DNA of 64,000 nucleotides from Halichoerus grypus (taxonomy: Eukaryota; Chordata; Mammalia; Carnivora; Phocidae). The notes beneath the pieces were generated by a model. It made no database searches. It had not been told where the DNA came from and worked only from the letters and a program-made list of their open reading frames with translations. Numbering within the stretch: position 1 is the first letter of the stretch; the number at the start of each line of letters is the position of its first letter. Below, piece after piece: positions 1 to 11,227 of the stretch. The position numbers were made by a program, and so were the translations under genes. Location: contig NC_135719.1 of the NCBI RefSeq assembly GCF_964656455.1, positions 73,458,283-73,522,282 on the forward strand, given 5' to 3'.

Positions 1-1936
1 ATCTCCCATTCCTGGCAAGGACTTAACTTTGTGCAAGTGTGCTAACTGGTGTTTTCCAATACAAGCTAACTACAGATAGCATAGTGCTAAACACATAATA
101 GATCAGTAAGCAACTGTTTATCAAAGGAACATAAAGTTCCTGAGCCTTCACTGAACGTGGGGTAAAGTATGGAACATTGGGGCAAGGATTCAGTTTACTT
201 ATGCCTGGGTTTGGTTTTGTTCTAATAAATTTCTTTCTGGAGTCCTTAAGATAGAATTGTGCATTGCCTTATGCTGAATATTTGCTTGGGACTCTGATTA
301 TATGCCTACATCAAAGGACCATGCCATGAGCTGTGTTAGCACCTCATTAACGCTCTCTACACAAGACTCAGGTACTGAGCGTATCACATCATGTCTGTTC
401 CCTACACTTAGGCATAACTTATACCTCATCCTGAGTTAAATGAGTCTTTGTTTTCTTTGGAATTTTATGTTTGGGAAGGAAAGGAGGAAAAGGAAGAGGC
501 AGGATAATAAGTGGTATAAAAGGGTAATGCAGTTTGTTTCTGATTTGATTATTCTGTATCTAAATGAGAACATTGTTTTTAAATGCACAGTATTGATTTA
601 TCTTAGGCTTTTTTCTTTAAAAAAAGGGAAAAAAAGATTAAATGTCTAGTCAGTTGATGGCTAAATTTAAGGAATCTGCAGGTATAAGAGCAATTGTTTT
701 TAAGACATTACCAATTCTTTTCACTTTCCCTTTCTTGGAACGCTGATTAGCCATAATGGATAAATAATGATTATGGATGGAGATTTACATAACAGATGAA
801 TCTGTTTATAAACTATGCTGAGCTTCCAACCATCCTGCCAACCTTTTTAGAAATCCATTCAAACTATTTATTGGTGTCTACAGCTCCCAAATAGCTTCTC
901 CTAATTACAAGTATTTAAACATAAATGAAAGTGGAAGTTTAGAATTGATGCAGTGGGCTATTCTAATAAAATTTCAGATTGGCAGGAAGACCCAGCTCTA
1001 CTCTCACTGAATGCTAATTTTTTTTCTATTTTATAATCAACAAAATTTGTCAGATAAATGGCAACAGATCCCAACTGGGGGGAGGAGAGAAGGAGTGAAT
1101 TATTGACCTTCACAGATGAGATCTTTTTCAGAGGCTTCTCCAACGAGATACATATGAAAATGCAAAGCTGTAAATGAGATTTTTTTCCCCCCCTATCGAT
1201 TTGGTCGGTTGGTAAAAGGGGGATGGCACTAAGAGGAGTGCACAGTCCCCCATGTTCTGATCTTTCTGAGGTTGCAATAGAGAGGTTATACATTTCATTT
1301 GAGCTGACAGGAATTTGAAATGTTATAGATAGGTTTCCTGAGCTGAACCATTATTTACTGTTTGACTGTAATGTCAGTTTTTTTCTGCTTCTTCAATATT
1401 GTTTGCACTTTACCTTTGTGAAAAGGGCCTTGATTGAGCCATGCAAGGGGAGATATTTCTATCTTTCTGCAAGATCAATGAAGATGTGTTTACAGGTCCC
1501 CGGCACAGTGTACACACCACAATAATGGATTTTAGTCTGTGTTGACTGAAAGCTCTTTTTCTTTGTTACTTGTCAATCTTGTATCTATTACTTGATTGCA
1601 ACATAAAAGGCTATTTGGCCAAACACTGAAACAACAGCTGTATTAGTTGAGCTGAAGTGGTTACCTGAACCAAATATATGCAGCCCTTAGCTGGACAAGT
1701 CACTTACAACTTGAAAGCAGGCAAGACTTTATTTGCCTCTTCATTTAGGAACCATTTCATGAGTATACTCACCTAAATTAATTTTTTTCCCTCCTTTAGA
1801 AGTTTTAATTAATGTGCAGTTGTGATAGCAAGGAGTTCCAGTCTCAATTTAATCAGACAGTTCTATATTTCTTGAGGAAGAGGCCTGAGTTCCCAGAAGG
1901 AAAAGTTCCATATACTCATCAAGATCCCTTCTTTCT
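1..1936. other. Repeat-poor non-coding segment
   Basis: No SINE, LINE, LTR or convincing ORF is visible over 1.9 kb, which is unusual here. The 700-1700 part has several homeodomain-type TAAT cores (for example CCTAATTACAAG near 900), an ATGCAAAG octamer-like word near 1158 and a short C-run near 1187. Open frames here (69 and 111 codons) have no recognisable protein content. It could be a conserved regulatory block, but conservation cannot be seen from one sequence. Confidence 0.5.
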
Positions 1937-2138
1937 GGGGGCGCCTGGGTGGCTTAGTCATTAAGCGATTGCCTTCGGCTCAGGTCATGATCCTGGGCTC
2001 CTGGGATCAGGCCCCACATCGGGCTCCCTGCTCGGCGGGAAGCCTGCTTCTCCCTCTCCCACTCTCCCTGCTTGTGTTCCCTCTCTTGCTGTATCTCTCT
2101 CTGTCAAATAAATAAATAAAATCTTAAAAAAAAAAAAA
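1937..2138 (+). mobile_element. Can-SINE, young arctoid type
   Basis: A complete tRNA-derived carnivoran SINE. The order is GGCGCCTGGGTGGCT head, GGCTCAGGTCATGATCC (B-box region), CGGGAAGCCTGCTTCTCCC body, a CT-rich part, CAAATAAATAAATAAAATCTT and poly(A). Imperfect target-site duplications flank it: AAGATCCCTTCTTTCT at 1921-1936 and AAGAATCCCTTCTTCCT from about 2138. Such elements are transcribed by RNA polymerase III and moved in trans by L1 proteins. It is one of only three plus-strand copies in the window. Confidence 0.95.
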
Positions 2139-2766
2139 AGAATCCCTTCTTCCTGATAATGAAGGCTGTTTTTTGAGCTTATAAAGAAAATAATGACTCT
2201 CCCCCCTCCATATATAAGTATGACTACTTAGCAAATGATGCTGAGATTAGAGATGAAAAAAATTTTTTTTCTGGTTGTTTCAGTGATAGATCCATTACAT
2301 TAAATTAGATATCTTTCTCTTAATCATTTAACCCCTCGAACAGCTAAAGGTTTGGCCTACTCCAAGTCATCTTAAAGATGGCTCAGGATATCTCAATAAG
2401 TACTGACTCCATGTCCTGGTCTCCGATTATAATTATTCATAGACTAGAACAAAAGTTATGTTGGCACATATGGTAAAGATGATTGGATATGGGCAAACTT
2501 TTTCAGGGAAACCATTTCCCCCATCACATTTTTTTTTTTTTATTTTGCAAAAATAGCTAGCACCACTCATCTGGGAAACCATGGCCAGTGAGTTTAACAG
2601 GAAATTCTATGGGAATATATAATATTATACCTAATCCTTCAGCGCAAGTACCAACTATAAAAGCAATGGGAATAAATATTACTGCTACAAGCATATATCA
2701 CTCACTGTAAGAGATTCTTTAAAAAGGTTTATGTAAATTAAATTTTAGTAAACAAAATTGTGTTTT
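2139..2766. other. Unassigned AT-rich sequence
   Basis: Between the first SINE and the L1. A T-run lies at 2529-2541. I see no repeat family, ORF or RNA gene. Confidence 0.5.
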
Positions 2767-2779
2767 AAAGGAGACAGGA

Positions 2780-4605
2780 GGGGCGGAGCAAGATGGCGGA
2801 GGAGTAGGAGATCTGGATTTCGTCTGGTCTCAGGAATTCAGCTGGGTGGGGATCAAACCATTCTGAACACCTACAAACTCAACAGGAGATCAAAGAAAAG
2901 AATAGCAACAACTCTCTGAACAGAAAAGCAACCACTTTCTGGAAGGTAGGACATGCAGAGAAGTGAATCCGAGGCGATATTCGGGAGAATAGACGGCGGG
3001 GGAGGGGGCCTCCTTCGGCCACTACTGACAAGTGATAGAGCCCCGGAGCACAAAATCGGAACTTTTAGAAGTTGGCTCTGCTGAGGGACGTTGCTCCAGT
3101 GGCTAAGCGGGGCGTGGAACCCTTGCTGGGGAAGTGTGGTCTCAGGACCCTTGGGGTCACAGAAAGACCAGGGGTGCCTGAGTGCGGCAGAGCTCCCAGG
3201 TATCAGAGCGGGGAAACCGCTGCAGAGATGGAGCCAAGGCGTGGGCTCTCAGCTCGGGGTTGCCATAAACCGTGATCCGGGGCACAGTCGGGCCACTGCT
3301 CTTCCAGCAGGGACCCAACAAGCGGCAGATCCGGGGAGACTCCCCTTCCTCCCCCAGGAGGAATGGCGCGGGAGCGCACTGCAGGGATCTGCTGGTGGAG
3401 ACTCCACACCGAGTCGGGTGCCAGAAATAGAAATGCTTGATCACAGGCCGGGTGAGTACAGAGTGCAGCCGGAGACTGGGGAGACGGGAGTGACTGACTG
3501 CTTTTCTCTGGGGGCTCACTGAGGAGTGGGGCCCCGAGTTCTCGGCTCCTCCTGGGCAGAGATTGGGAGGCCGCCATTTTCACTCTCGTACTCCAAAGCT
3601 GTATGGAAAGCTTTCAGGGAACAAAAGCTCCCGAAAGCAAAACCTGAGCATATTACTTAGCCCGGACCGGCAAGGGTGGGGCAATTCCGCCTCCGGCAAA
3701 GACATTTGGGAACCACGGCAGCAGGACCCTCCCCCAGAAGATCAGCAAGAACAGCCAGCCAAGACCAAGTTTACCGATCAATGAGAACGGCAGAACTCCA
3801 GCGCTAGGGGAATACTGCATATAGAATTCATGGCTTTTTTACCATGATTCTTTAGTCTTTCAAAGTTAATTTTTTTTAATTGTCTTTTTTTGTTTGTTTG
3901 TTTTGAATTTTTCTTTTTCACTTTTTCAAACATCTTATCAATCCCTTTTTTAAAAAAACATTTTTCTTTTTCATTTTTAGAGTCATATTCTATCCCTTCA
4001 TAGTAGTTACCCTTATTTTTGGCATATATATAAGTTGTTCTCTCTTTAAAATTTTGAGATACAGTTTCTTCTAACAGATCAAAATATATCCTAAATCTCT
4101 AGTGTATGGCTTTGTTCTAGTCTCCTGCCTGATCACATTCTCTCCCTTTTTTTTTCTTTTTTTTTAAAATCCTCTTCTTTCTTTTTTCAAACAACTTATC
4201 AATTCCTTTTATAAAATTTTTTATAATTTTCATCTTTACAGTCATATTCCATCCCTTCATCATATTAACCCTTATTTTTGTACATATATAAGTTTTTCTT
4301 TCTTTAAAATTTTGGGAGGCACTTTCTTCTAACAGACCAAAATACACCCAAAATCTAGTGTGTGGCACTGATCTATGCACCAGCCTGATCATATTTGATC
4401 ATATTCTGTTTCTTTTTGTTTTGTTCTGTTTTTGTTTGTTTTTATCTTTTTCTTTTTCTTTTATTTTCTCTTTCTTTTTTCTTTCTTACCCTTTCTTTTC
4501 CCCCGGCTTCAGGTCTTTTCTGATTTGTTTAGAGTATATTTTCTGGGGACATTGTTACCTTGTTAGCATTTTCTTCTCTCATTCACCTATTCTCCTCTGG
4601 ACAAA
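2780..4605 (+). promoter_or_regulatory. L1 5' UTR with internal promoter
   Basis: Begins GGGGCGGAGCAAGATGGCGG. The first 0.8 kb is GC- and CpG-rich, unlike the AT-rich flanks; from about 3840 it becomes T-rich. An AAGATGGCGG word at 2790-2799, about 11 bases from the element start, matches the YY1 motif that sets the start site in human L1. GCCGCCATTTT at 3570-3580 is the same motif inverted. Open frames of 120-143 codons lie on both strands at 3091-3583, but GC-rich sequence yields such frames by chance and I recognise no protein. Confidence 0.85.
3920..4392 (+). repeat. Diverged tandem duplication inside the L1 5' UTR
   Basis: Two copies of a unit of about 258 bases, roughly 3920-4135 and 4180-4392. 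Shared landmarks in the same order: TTTTTCAAACA.CTTATCAAT, AGTCATATTC.ATCCCTTCAT, CCCTTATTTTTG, ATATATAAGTT, TCTTTAAAATTTTG, TTCTTCTAACAGA.CAAAATA, AATCT..AGTGT.TGGC and CCTGATCA. Offsets run 261, 259 and 256 bases along the unit, so small indels have accumulated. It sits just upstream of ORF1. Confidence 0.8.
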
Positions 4606-5463
4606 ATGACAAGACGGAAAAAATCACCTCAACAAAAAGAACAAGAGGTAGTACTGACTGCCAGGGACCTATTCAATAGGGACATTAGTACAATGTCGGA
4701 TCTAGAGTTCAGAATCATCACTTTAAAGATACTAGCTGGGCTTGAAAAGATCATGGAAGATATTAGAGAAACCCTTCTGGAGAAATAAAAGAACTAAAAT
4801 CTAACCAAGTTGAAATCAAAATGGCTATTAATGAGGTGCAATAAAAAATGGGGGCACTAACTGCTAGGATAAATGAGGCAGAAGAGAGATTCAGTGATAT
4901 AGAAGACCAAATGATGGAAAATAATGAAGCTGAGAAAAAGAGAGATAAACAACTACTGGATCACGAGGGCAGAATTCGAGAGATAAGTAATACCATAAGA
5001 CAAAACAACATTAGAATAATTGGGATCCCAGAAGAAGAAGAGAGAGAGAGGGGCAGAAGGTATATTGGAGCAAATTATAGCAGAGAACTTCCCTAATTTG
5101 GGAAAGGAAACACTCATCAAAATCCAGGAGGCACAGAGAACCCCCCTCAAAATCAATAAAAATAGGTCAACACCCCGACATCTAATAGGAAAACTTATGA
5201 GTCTCAGAGACAAAGAGAAAATCCTGAAAGCAGCTCAGGAGAAGAGATATGTAACCTACAATGGTAGAAACATTAGATTGGCAACAGACCTATCCACAGA
5301 GACCTGGCAGGCCAGAAAGGACTGGCATGATATAGTCAGAGCACTAAAAGAGAAAAATATGCAGCCAAGAATACTATATCCAGCTAGGCTGTCATTGAAA
5401 AAAGAAGGAGAGATAAAAAGCTTCCAGGACAAACAAAAACTAAAGGAATTTGCAAACATGTAA
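4606..5463 (+). pseudogene. L1 ORF1 (RNA-binding chaperone), disrupted
   Basis: ORF1 protein normally trimerises by a coiled coil and coats L1 RNA through an RRM and a C-terminal domain. The start is the ATG at 4606 (MTRRKKSPQQKEQE). The frame is lost near 4770-4788, where reading stops. The next frame has a stop at 4842-4844, then runs from 4848 with a charged coiled-coil-like stretch (NEAEERFSDIEDQM, AEKKRDKQLLDHEGRI). A second frameshift falls in a GA-rich run at 5038-5056, between IIGIPEEEERERG and AEGILEQIIAENFPN. The RRM/CTD part ends at FANM with the stop at 5461-5463. About 285 codons in all, a normal ORF1 size. At least three inactivating changes. Confidence 0.92.
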
Positions 5464-5580
5464 CCAGCCCTACAAGAAATCTTGAAAGGGGTCCTCTAAG
5501 CAAAGAGAGAGCCTAAAAACAACATAGACCAGAAAGGAACACAGACAATATACAGTAACAGTCACCTTACAGGCAATACA

Positions 5581-8500
5581 ATGGCACTAAATTCCTATCT
5601 TTCAATAGTTACCCTGAATGTAAATGGGCTAAATGCCCCGATCAAAAGACACAGGCTATCAGATTGGATTAAAAAACAAGACCCATCGATATGCTGTCTG
5701 CAAGAGACTCATTTTAGACCCAAAGACACCCCCAGATTGAAAGTGAGGGGTGGAAAACCATTTATCATGCTAATGGACATCAAAAGAAAGCTGGAGTGTC
5801 AATCATTATATCAGACAAATTAGATTTTAAACCAAAGACTATAATAAGAGATGAGGAAGGACACTATATCCTACTTAAAGGGTCTATCCAACAAGAAGAT
5901 CTAACAATTGTAAATATCTATGCCCCTAACATGGGAGCAGCCAATTATATAAGGCAATTAATAACAAAAGCAAAGAAACACATGGACAACAATACAATAA
6001 TAGTGGGGGACTTTAACACCCCCCCCCCACTGAAATGGACAGCAAAAGATCAACAAGGAAATAAAGACTTTAAATGACACACTGGACCAAATGGACTTCA
6101 CAGACGTATTCAGAACATTCCATCCCAAAGCAACAGAATACACATTCTTCTCTAGTGCCCATGGAACATTCTCCAGAATACATCACATCCTAGGTCACAA
6201 ATCAGGTCTCAACCAGTACCAAAAGCTTGGGATCATTCCCTGCCAATTTTCAGACCACAATGCTTTGAAGCTAGAACTCAATCACCAGAGGAAAGTCAGA
6301 AAGAACTCAAATACATGGAGGCTAAAGAACATCCTACTAAAGAATGAATGGGTCAACCAGGAAATTAAAGAAGAATTAAAAAATGTCATGGAAACCAATG
6401 AAAATGAAAACACAACTGTTCAAAATCTTTGGGATGCAGCAAAGGCAGTCCTAAGAGGAAAGTATATAGCAATACAAGACTTTCTCAAGAAACAAGAAAG
6501 GTCTCAAATACACAACCTAACCCTACACCTAAAGGAGCTGGAGAAAGAACAGCAAATAAAGCCTAAACCCAGCAGGAGAAGAGAAATAATAAAGATCAGA
6601 GCAGAAATCAATGAAATAGAAACCAAAAGAACAGTAGCACAGATCAACGAAACTAGGAGCTGGTTCTTTGAAAGAATTAACAAGATTGATAAACCCCTGG
6701 CCAGACTTATCAAGAAGAAAAGAGAAATGACCCAAATCAACAAAATCATGAATGAAAATGGACAGATCACAACCAACACCAAAGAAATACAAACAATTAT
6801 AAGAACATATTATGAACAACTCTATGCCAGCAAATTAGATAACCTGGGAGAAATGGATGCATTCCTAGAGATGTATCAACTACCAAAACTGAACCAGGAA
6901 GAAATAGAACACCTGAACAGACCTATAATCACTAAGGAAATTGAAGCAGTCATCAAAAATCTCCCAATAAACAAAAGCCCAGGGCCAGATGGCTTCCCAG
7001 GGGAATTCTGCCAAACATTTAAAGAAGAATTAATACCTATTCTTCTGAAACTGTTCCAAAAAATAGAAATGGAAGGAAAACTTCCAAACTTGTTTTATCA
7101 GGCCACCATTACCTTGATCCCAAAACCAGACAAAGACCCTATCAAAAAGGAGAATTACAGACCAATATCCTTGATGAACATGGATGCAAAAATTCTCACC
7201 AAAATACTAGCCAATAGGATCCAACAGTACATTAAAAGGATTATTCACCACGACCAAGTGGGATTTATCCCTGGGCTGCAAGGTTGGTTCAACATCCGCA
7301 GATCAATCAACGTGATACAATACATTAACAAAAGAAATAACAAGAATCATATGATCCTCTCAATAGATGCAGAAAAAGCATTTGACAAAGTACAGCATCC
7401 TTTCTTGATCAAAACTCTTCAGAGTATAGGCATAGAGGGTACATACCTCAATATCATAAAAGCCATCTATGAAAAACCCACAGCGAATATCATTCTCAAT
7501 GGGGAAAAACTGAGAGCTTTCCCCCTAAGGTCAGGAACGTGTCAGGGATGTCCACTATCACCACTGCTATTCAACATAGTATTGGAAGTCCTAGCCACAG
7601 CAATCAGACAACAAAAAGAAATAAAAGGCATCCAAATTGGCAAAGAAGTCAAACTCTCACTCTTTGCAGATGATATGATACTTTATGTGGAAAACCCAAA
7701 AGACTCCACCCCAAAACTGCTAGAACTCATACAGGAATTCAGTAAAGGGGCAGGATATAAAATCAATGCACAGAAATCAGTGGCATTCCTATACACCAAC
7801 AACAAGACAGAAGGAAGAGAAATTAAGGAGTAGATCCCATTTACAATTGCACCCAAAACCATAAGATACCTAGGAACAAATCTAACCAAAGAGGCAAAGG
7901 ATCTGTACTCAGAAAACTATAAAATACTTATGAAAGAAATTGAGGAAGACACAAAGAAATGGAAAAACATCCATGCTCATGGATTGGAAGAACAAATATT
8001 GTGAAGATGTCCATGCTACCTAGAGCAATCTACACATTTAATGCAATCCCCATCAAAATACCATCCACTTTTTTCAAAGAAATGGAACAAATAATCCTAA
8101 AATTTGTATGGAACCAGAAAAGACCCCGAATAGCCAGAGGAATGTTGAAAAAGAAAAGCAAAGCTGGTGGCATCACAATTCCAGACTTCCAGCTCTATTA
8201 CAAAGCTGTCATCATCAAAACAGTATGGTACTGGCACAAAAACAGACACATAGATCAATGGAACAGAATAGAGAGCCCAGAAATGGACCCTCAACTCTAT
8301 GGTCAACTAATCTTTGACAAAGCAGGAAAGAATGTCCAATGGAAAAAAGACAGTCTCTTCAAAATGGTGTTGGGAAAATTGGACAGCCACATGCCAAAGA
8401 ATGAAACTGGACCATTTCCTTACACCACACACAAAAATAGACTCCAAATGGTTGAAAGACCTCAATGTGAGACAGGAGTCCATCAAAATCCTAGAGGAGA

Positions 8501-9370
8501 ACACAGGCAGCAACCTCTTCGACCTCAGCCGCAGCAACTTCTTCCTAGACACATCACCAAAGGCAAGGGAAGCAAGGGCAAAAATGAACTATTGGGACTT
8601 CATCAAGATAAAAAGCTTTTGCACAGCAAAGGAAACAGTCAACAAAACCAAAAGACAACCGACAGAATGGGAGAAGATATTTGCAAATCACATATCAGAT
8701 AAAGGACTAGTATCCAAAATCTATAAAGAACTTATCAAACTCAACACCCGAAGAACAACTAATCCAATCAAGAAATGGGCAGAAGACACGAACAGACATT
8801 TTTCCAAAGAAGACATCCAAATGGCCAACAGACACAATGAAAAAGTGCTCAACATCGGTTGGCATCAGGGAAATCCAAATCAAACCCTCAATGAGATACC
8901 ACCTCACACCAGTCAGAATGGCTAAAATTAACAAGTCAGGAAACGACAGATGTTGGCGGGGATGTGGAGAAAGGGGAACCTTCCTACACTGTTGGTAGGA
9001 ATGCAAGCTGTTGCAACCACTCTGGAAAACAGTATGGAGGTTCCTCAAAAAGTTGAAAATAGAGCTACCCTACAACCCAGCAATTGCACTACTGGGTATT
9101 TACCCCAAAGATACAAATGTAGGGATCCGAAGGGGTACATGCACCCTGATGTTTATAGCAGCAATGTCCACAATAGCCAAACTGTGGAAAGAGCCAAGAC
9201 GTCCATTGACCGATGAATGGATAAAGAAGATGTGGTGTATATATACAATGGAATATTATGAAGCCATCAAAAGGAATGAGATCTTGCCATTTGCAACGAC
9301 GTGGATGGAACTGGAGGGTGATATGCTGAGCGAAATAAGTCAATCAGAGAAAGACATGTATCCTGTCTTT
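5581..9370 (+). pseudogene. L1 ORF2 (endonuclease and reverse transcriptase), disrupted
   Basis: ORF2 protein nicks DNA and reverse-transcribes L1 RNA. It starts MALNSYLSIVTLNVNGLNAP; the total is near 1,260 codons, about the usual length. An APE-type endonuclease is visible ([30 protein letters not shown]), followed by the RT domain and a Cys-rich C-terminus ([15 protein letters not shown]). Breaks seen: one base lost near 5748; reading-frame changes around a 10-C run at 6019-6028; stop at 7831-7833; one base lost near 7968; two lost near 8360; one gained near 8836; a tryptophan-to-stop change (TGG to TAG) at 8996-8998 in the Cys-rich motif; and a C-terminus changed near 9350 so that the frame runs into the 3' UTR. 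Confidence 0.95.
6091..7833 (+). CDS. Longest intact piece of L1 ORF2: reverse transcriptase core
   Basis: A 580-codon open frame within the dead ORF2, the longest in the window. It covers the end of the endonuclease ([10 protein letters not shown]), a linker and the RT palm and fingers: SPGPDGF near residue 296, [19 protein letters not shown] near 425-433, [10 protein letters not shown] near 486 and the catalytic FADD box near 525 (bases 7663-7674). The RT catalytic aspartates are present. The ATG is internal to ORF2, so this is a surviving fragment and not an independent gene. It ends at a premature TAG. Confidence 0.9.
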   Translation: MDFTDVFRTFHPKATEYTFFSSAHGTFSRIHHILGHKSGLNQYQKLGIIPCQFSDHNALKLELNHQRKVRKNSNTWRLKNILLKNEWVNQEIKEELKNVMETNENENTTVQNLWDAAKAVLRGKYIAIQDFLKKQERSQIHNLTLHLKELEKEQQIKPKPSRRREIIKIRAEINEIETKRTVAQINETRSWFFERINKIDKPLARLIKKKREMTQINKIMNENGQITTNTKEIQTIIRTYYEQLYASKLDNLGEMDAFLEMYQLPKLNQEEIEHLNRPIITKEIEAVIKNLPINKSPGPDGFPGEFCQTFKEELIPILLKLFQKIEMEGKLPNLFYQATITLIPKPDKDPIKKENYRPISLMNMDAKILTKILANRIQQYIKRIIHHDQVGFIPGLQGWFNIRRSINVIQYINKRNNKNHMILSIDAEKAFDKVQHPFLIKTLQSIGIEGTYLNIIKAIYEKPTANIILNGEKLRAFPLRSGTCQGCPLSPLLFNIVLEVLATAIRQQKEIKGIQIGKEVKLSLFADDMILYVENPKDSTPKLLELIQEFSKGAGYKINAQKSVAFLYTNNKTEGREIKE

Positions 9371-9829
9371 GAGGAATTCTTAATCTCAGGAAACAAACTG
9401 AGGGTTGCTGGAGTGGGGGCTGGGGTGGGAAGGATGCGGTGGCTTGGTAATAGACATTGGGGAGGGTATGTGCTATGGTGAGTGCTGTGAATTGTGCAAG
9501 ACTGTTGAATCACAGATCTGTACCTCTAAAACAAATAATGCAATATATGTTAAGAAAAAAAAAAGAAGAAGATAGCAAGAGGGGAAGAATGAAGGGGGGG
9601 AAATTGGAGGGGGAGATGAACCATGAGAGACGATGGACTCTGAAAAACAAACTGAGGGTTCTAGAGGGGAAGAGGGTGGGAGGATGGGTTAGCCTGGTGA
9701 TGGGTATTAAAGAGGGCACGTTCTGCATGGAGCACTGGGTGTTATGAACAAACAATGAATCATGGAACACCACATCAAAAACTAATGATGTAATGTATGG
9801 TGATTAACATAACAATAAAAAAATTTTAA
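9371..9829 (+). repeat. L1 3' UTR, apparently two 3' ends in tandem
   Basis: The first part (about 9385-9565) ends ..CTGTACCTCTAAAACAAATAATG.. and an A-run at 9555-9564. It resembles the reverse complement of the 3' UTR of the antisense L1 at 62462 onward. The second part (about 9575-9829) has its own AAACAAACTGAGGGTT (9645-9660, matching 9391-9406) and ends in the AACTAATGATGTAATGTATGG...AACAATAAAA tail. Confidence 0.8.
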
Positions 9830-9842
9830 AAAGGAGACAGGA

Positions 9843-10242
9843 AACCCACCATTAAAGAAAAGTTGTATGCAGTCTAGCTTTTATGTTAAGAACCTCTTTC
9901 ATAATACATAATACATATAGTCATAATATTATAATATGATGTTATGTAATATTATAATACATAATACATATAGTTTTGTAAATCTGTATTTCTCTAGAGC
10001 AGATGAAATATAATCGGATATACAAATACTCTCCCTTGAAAAAATACATGCTGATTTTTGCACTTTAGAATTTTTGAGTGGGATGGTACCCTCATCTTTT
10101 GGACAAAGAAACTAAGACCTGGAGCAATTAAATGATATATTTAAGTACCTATAGTAAGCCAGGTTTCCAGGTTCCTAGTCTGGGACTAGCCCTTTCCCTG
10201 TGTTCACTCTGAGGAGACAGCAAAGACAGCCCATTTGGGGGC
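9843..10242. other. AT-rich sequence with a possible MIR-class fragment
   Basis: 9900-9975 is a run of ATAATAC/TATAAT words. 10080-10190 resembles the degraded middle of a MIR-type SINE (GGACAAAGAAACTAAGACCTGGAGCAATTAAATGA). Nothing else is recognised. Confidence 0.4.
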
Positions 10243-10696
10243 TGTATTGTTTTGCTAGACTGCCATAACAAAGTACCCTAAGCTGGGTGGTTTAAATAAC
10301 AGAAATTTATTGTTTCACAGTCTGGAGGCTGGAAGTCTGAAGTTTAGGTGTCAGCAGGCTTGGTTTCTTCTGAGGGCTGTGAGGGAGAATCTGTTCCATA
10401 CCTCCCTCCTCTTTTGGTGGTTTGCTGGCAATCTTTGGCGTAGCTTGGCTTATAGATGCTTCACCCCATTTCTGCCTTGATGTTCACATGGTGTTCTCCC
10501 TATGTGTGTCTTTCTCCAAATTTCCTCCTTTTATAAGGACACCAGTTCTATTGGATTAGGACCCACCTTAATGACCTTATTTTAACTTGATTACCTTTGC
10601 AAATACCCTATCTCTAAATAAAGTCACATTCTGAGGTGCTGGGTGTGAGGACTTCAACATATGAATTTGGAGGGGGAAATACTGTTCAACCCCTAA
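10243..10696 (+). mobile_element. Solo LTR, MaLR type (MLT1-like)
   Basis: Starts TGTATTGTTTTGCTAGACTG and shows the MaLR order: AACAAAGTACC, CTGGGTGGTTTAAATAACAG, AAATTTATTGTTTCACAGTC, TATAAGGACACCAGTTCTAT, TTGGATTAGGACCCACCTTA, AATGACCTTATTTTAACTTG and GGACTTCAACATATGAATTTG. It ends about CCCTAA. MaLR elements are old non-autonomous relatives of ERV-L, and a lone LTR is the usual product of LTR-LTR recombination. No internal region flanks it. A clean 5-bp duplication is not evident. Confidence 0.85.
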
Positions 10697-11004
10697 GAGG
10701 AGCTTTTAATTTCCTTTAATTCTCAGCCTAGTAAGTCTCATTATTTCAGAAGCCATTGAAGGGAGAAAGAAGGAAGGCAAAATTTTACTGAACAAACAGA
10801 AATCCAAGTGTATGATCCTGACCTTATTTCTTTTTCACAAATGTAAATTAACAGACTGAACAGGAATTAAATGGAGTAAATATCCTAATTAAAACTAATT
10901 CTTATCTGTCCATTATAATGGTTCCCTAAGATTCTATTTTGGGCAATATTTTATCAGCCTAACTTGAATTATTCTGCCTATTTCCTCATAATGAAACTGC
11001 CATC
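10697..11004. other. Unassigned sequence
   Basis: AT-rich, no ORF and no repeat I can name between the LTR and the next SINE. Confidence 0.5.
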
Positions 11005-11016
11005 AAAGCAGTTATT

Positions 11017-11215
11017 TTTTTTTAAAGATTTTATTTATTTGAGAGAGAGAGAGAATGAGAAGTGGGGAGGAGCAGAGGGTAAGAGGGAGAGAGAGAGAGA
11101 GAAGCAGTCTCCCCACTGAGCAGGGAGCCCGATGTGGGGGCTCGATCCCAGGACCCTGAGATCATGACCTGAGCCGAAGGCAGACGCTTAACCAACTGAG
11201 CCAACCAGGCACCCC
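11017..11215 (-). mobile_element. Can-SINE
   Basis: Antisense copy from the T-run and AAAGATTTTATTTATTT tail to ..CCAACCAGGCACCCC. Perfect 12-bp target duplications AAAGCAGTTATT at 11005-11016 and 11216-11227. The body is the GACTCCCCGCTGAGCAGGG-type variant with an expanded GA tract. Confidence 0.95.
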
Positions 11216-11227
11216 AAAGCAGTTATT

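Larger units (their letters stand above)
2767..9842 (+). mobile_element. Full-length L1 (LINE-1) with flanking target-site duplications
   Basis: The 13-bp duplication AAAGGAGACAGGA occurs at 2767-2779 and 9830-9842, bracketing an element of about 7.05 kb. The left copy is preceded by TTTT, so the insertion site is TTTT/AAAG, the L1 endonuclease preference. In order: CpG-rich 5' UTR (2780-4605), ORF1 (4606-5463), a 117-bp spacer, ORF2 (5581 to about 9370), 3' UTR (about 9371-9829) and a short A-rich tail. L1 moves by target-primed reverse transcription of its own RNA. Both ORFs carry frameshifts and stops, so this copy cannot move itself. Retention of the full 5' end is uncommon because most L1 copies are 5'-truncated. 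Confidence 0.97.

Noticed and set aside
3091..3583. Open frames of 120-143 codons on both strands in the L1 5' UTR
   Set aside because: GC-rich sequence has few stop codons. I see no similarity to known L1 accessory frames and no strong start context.
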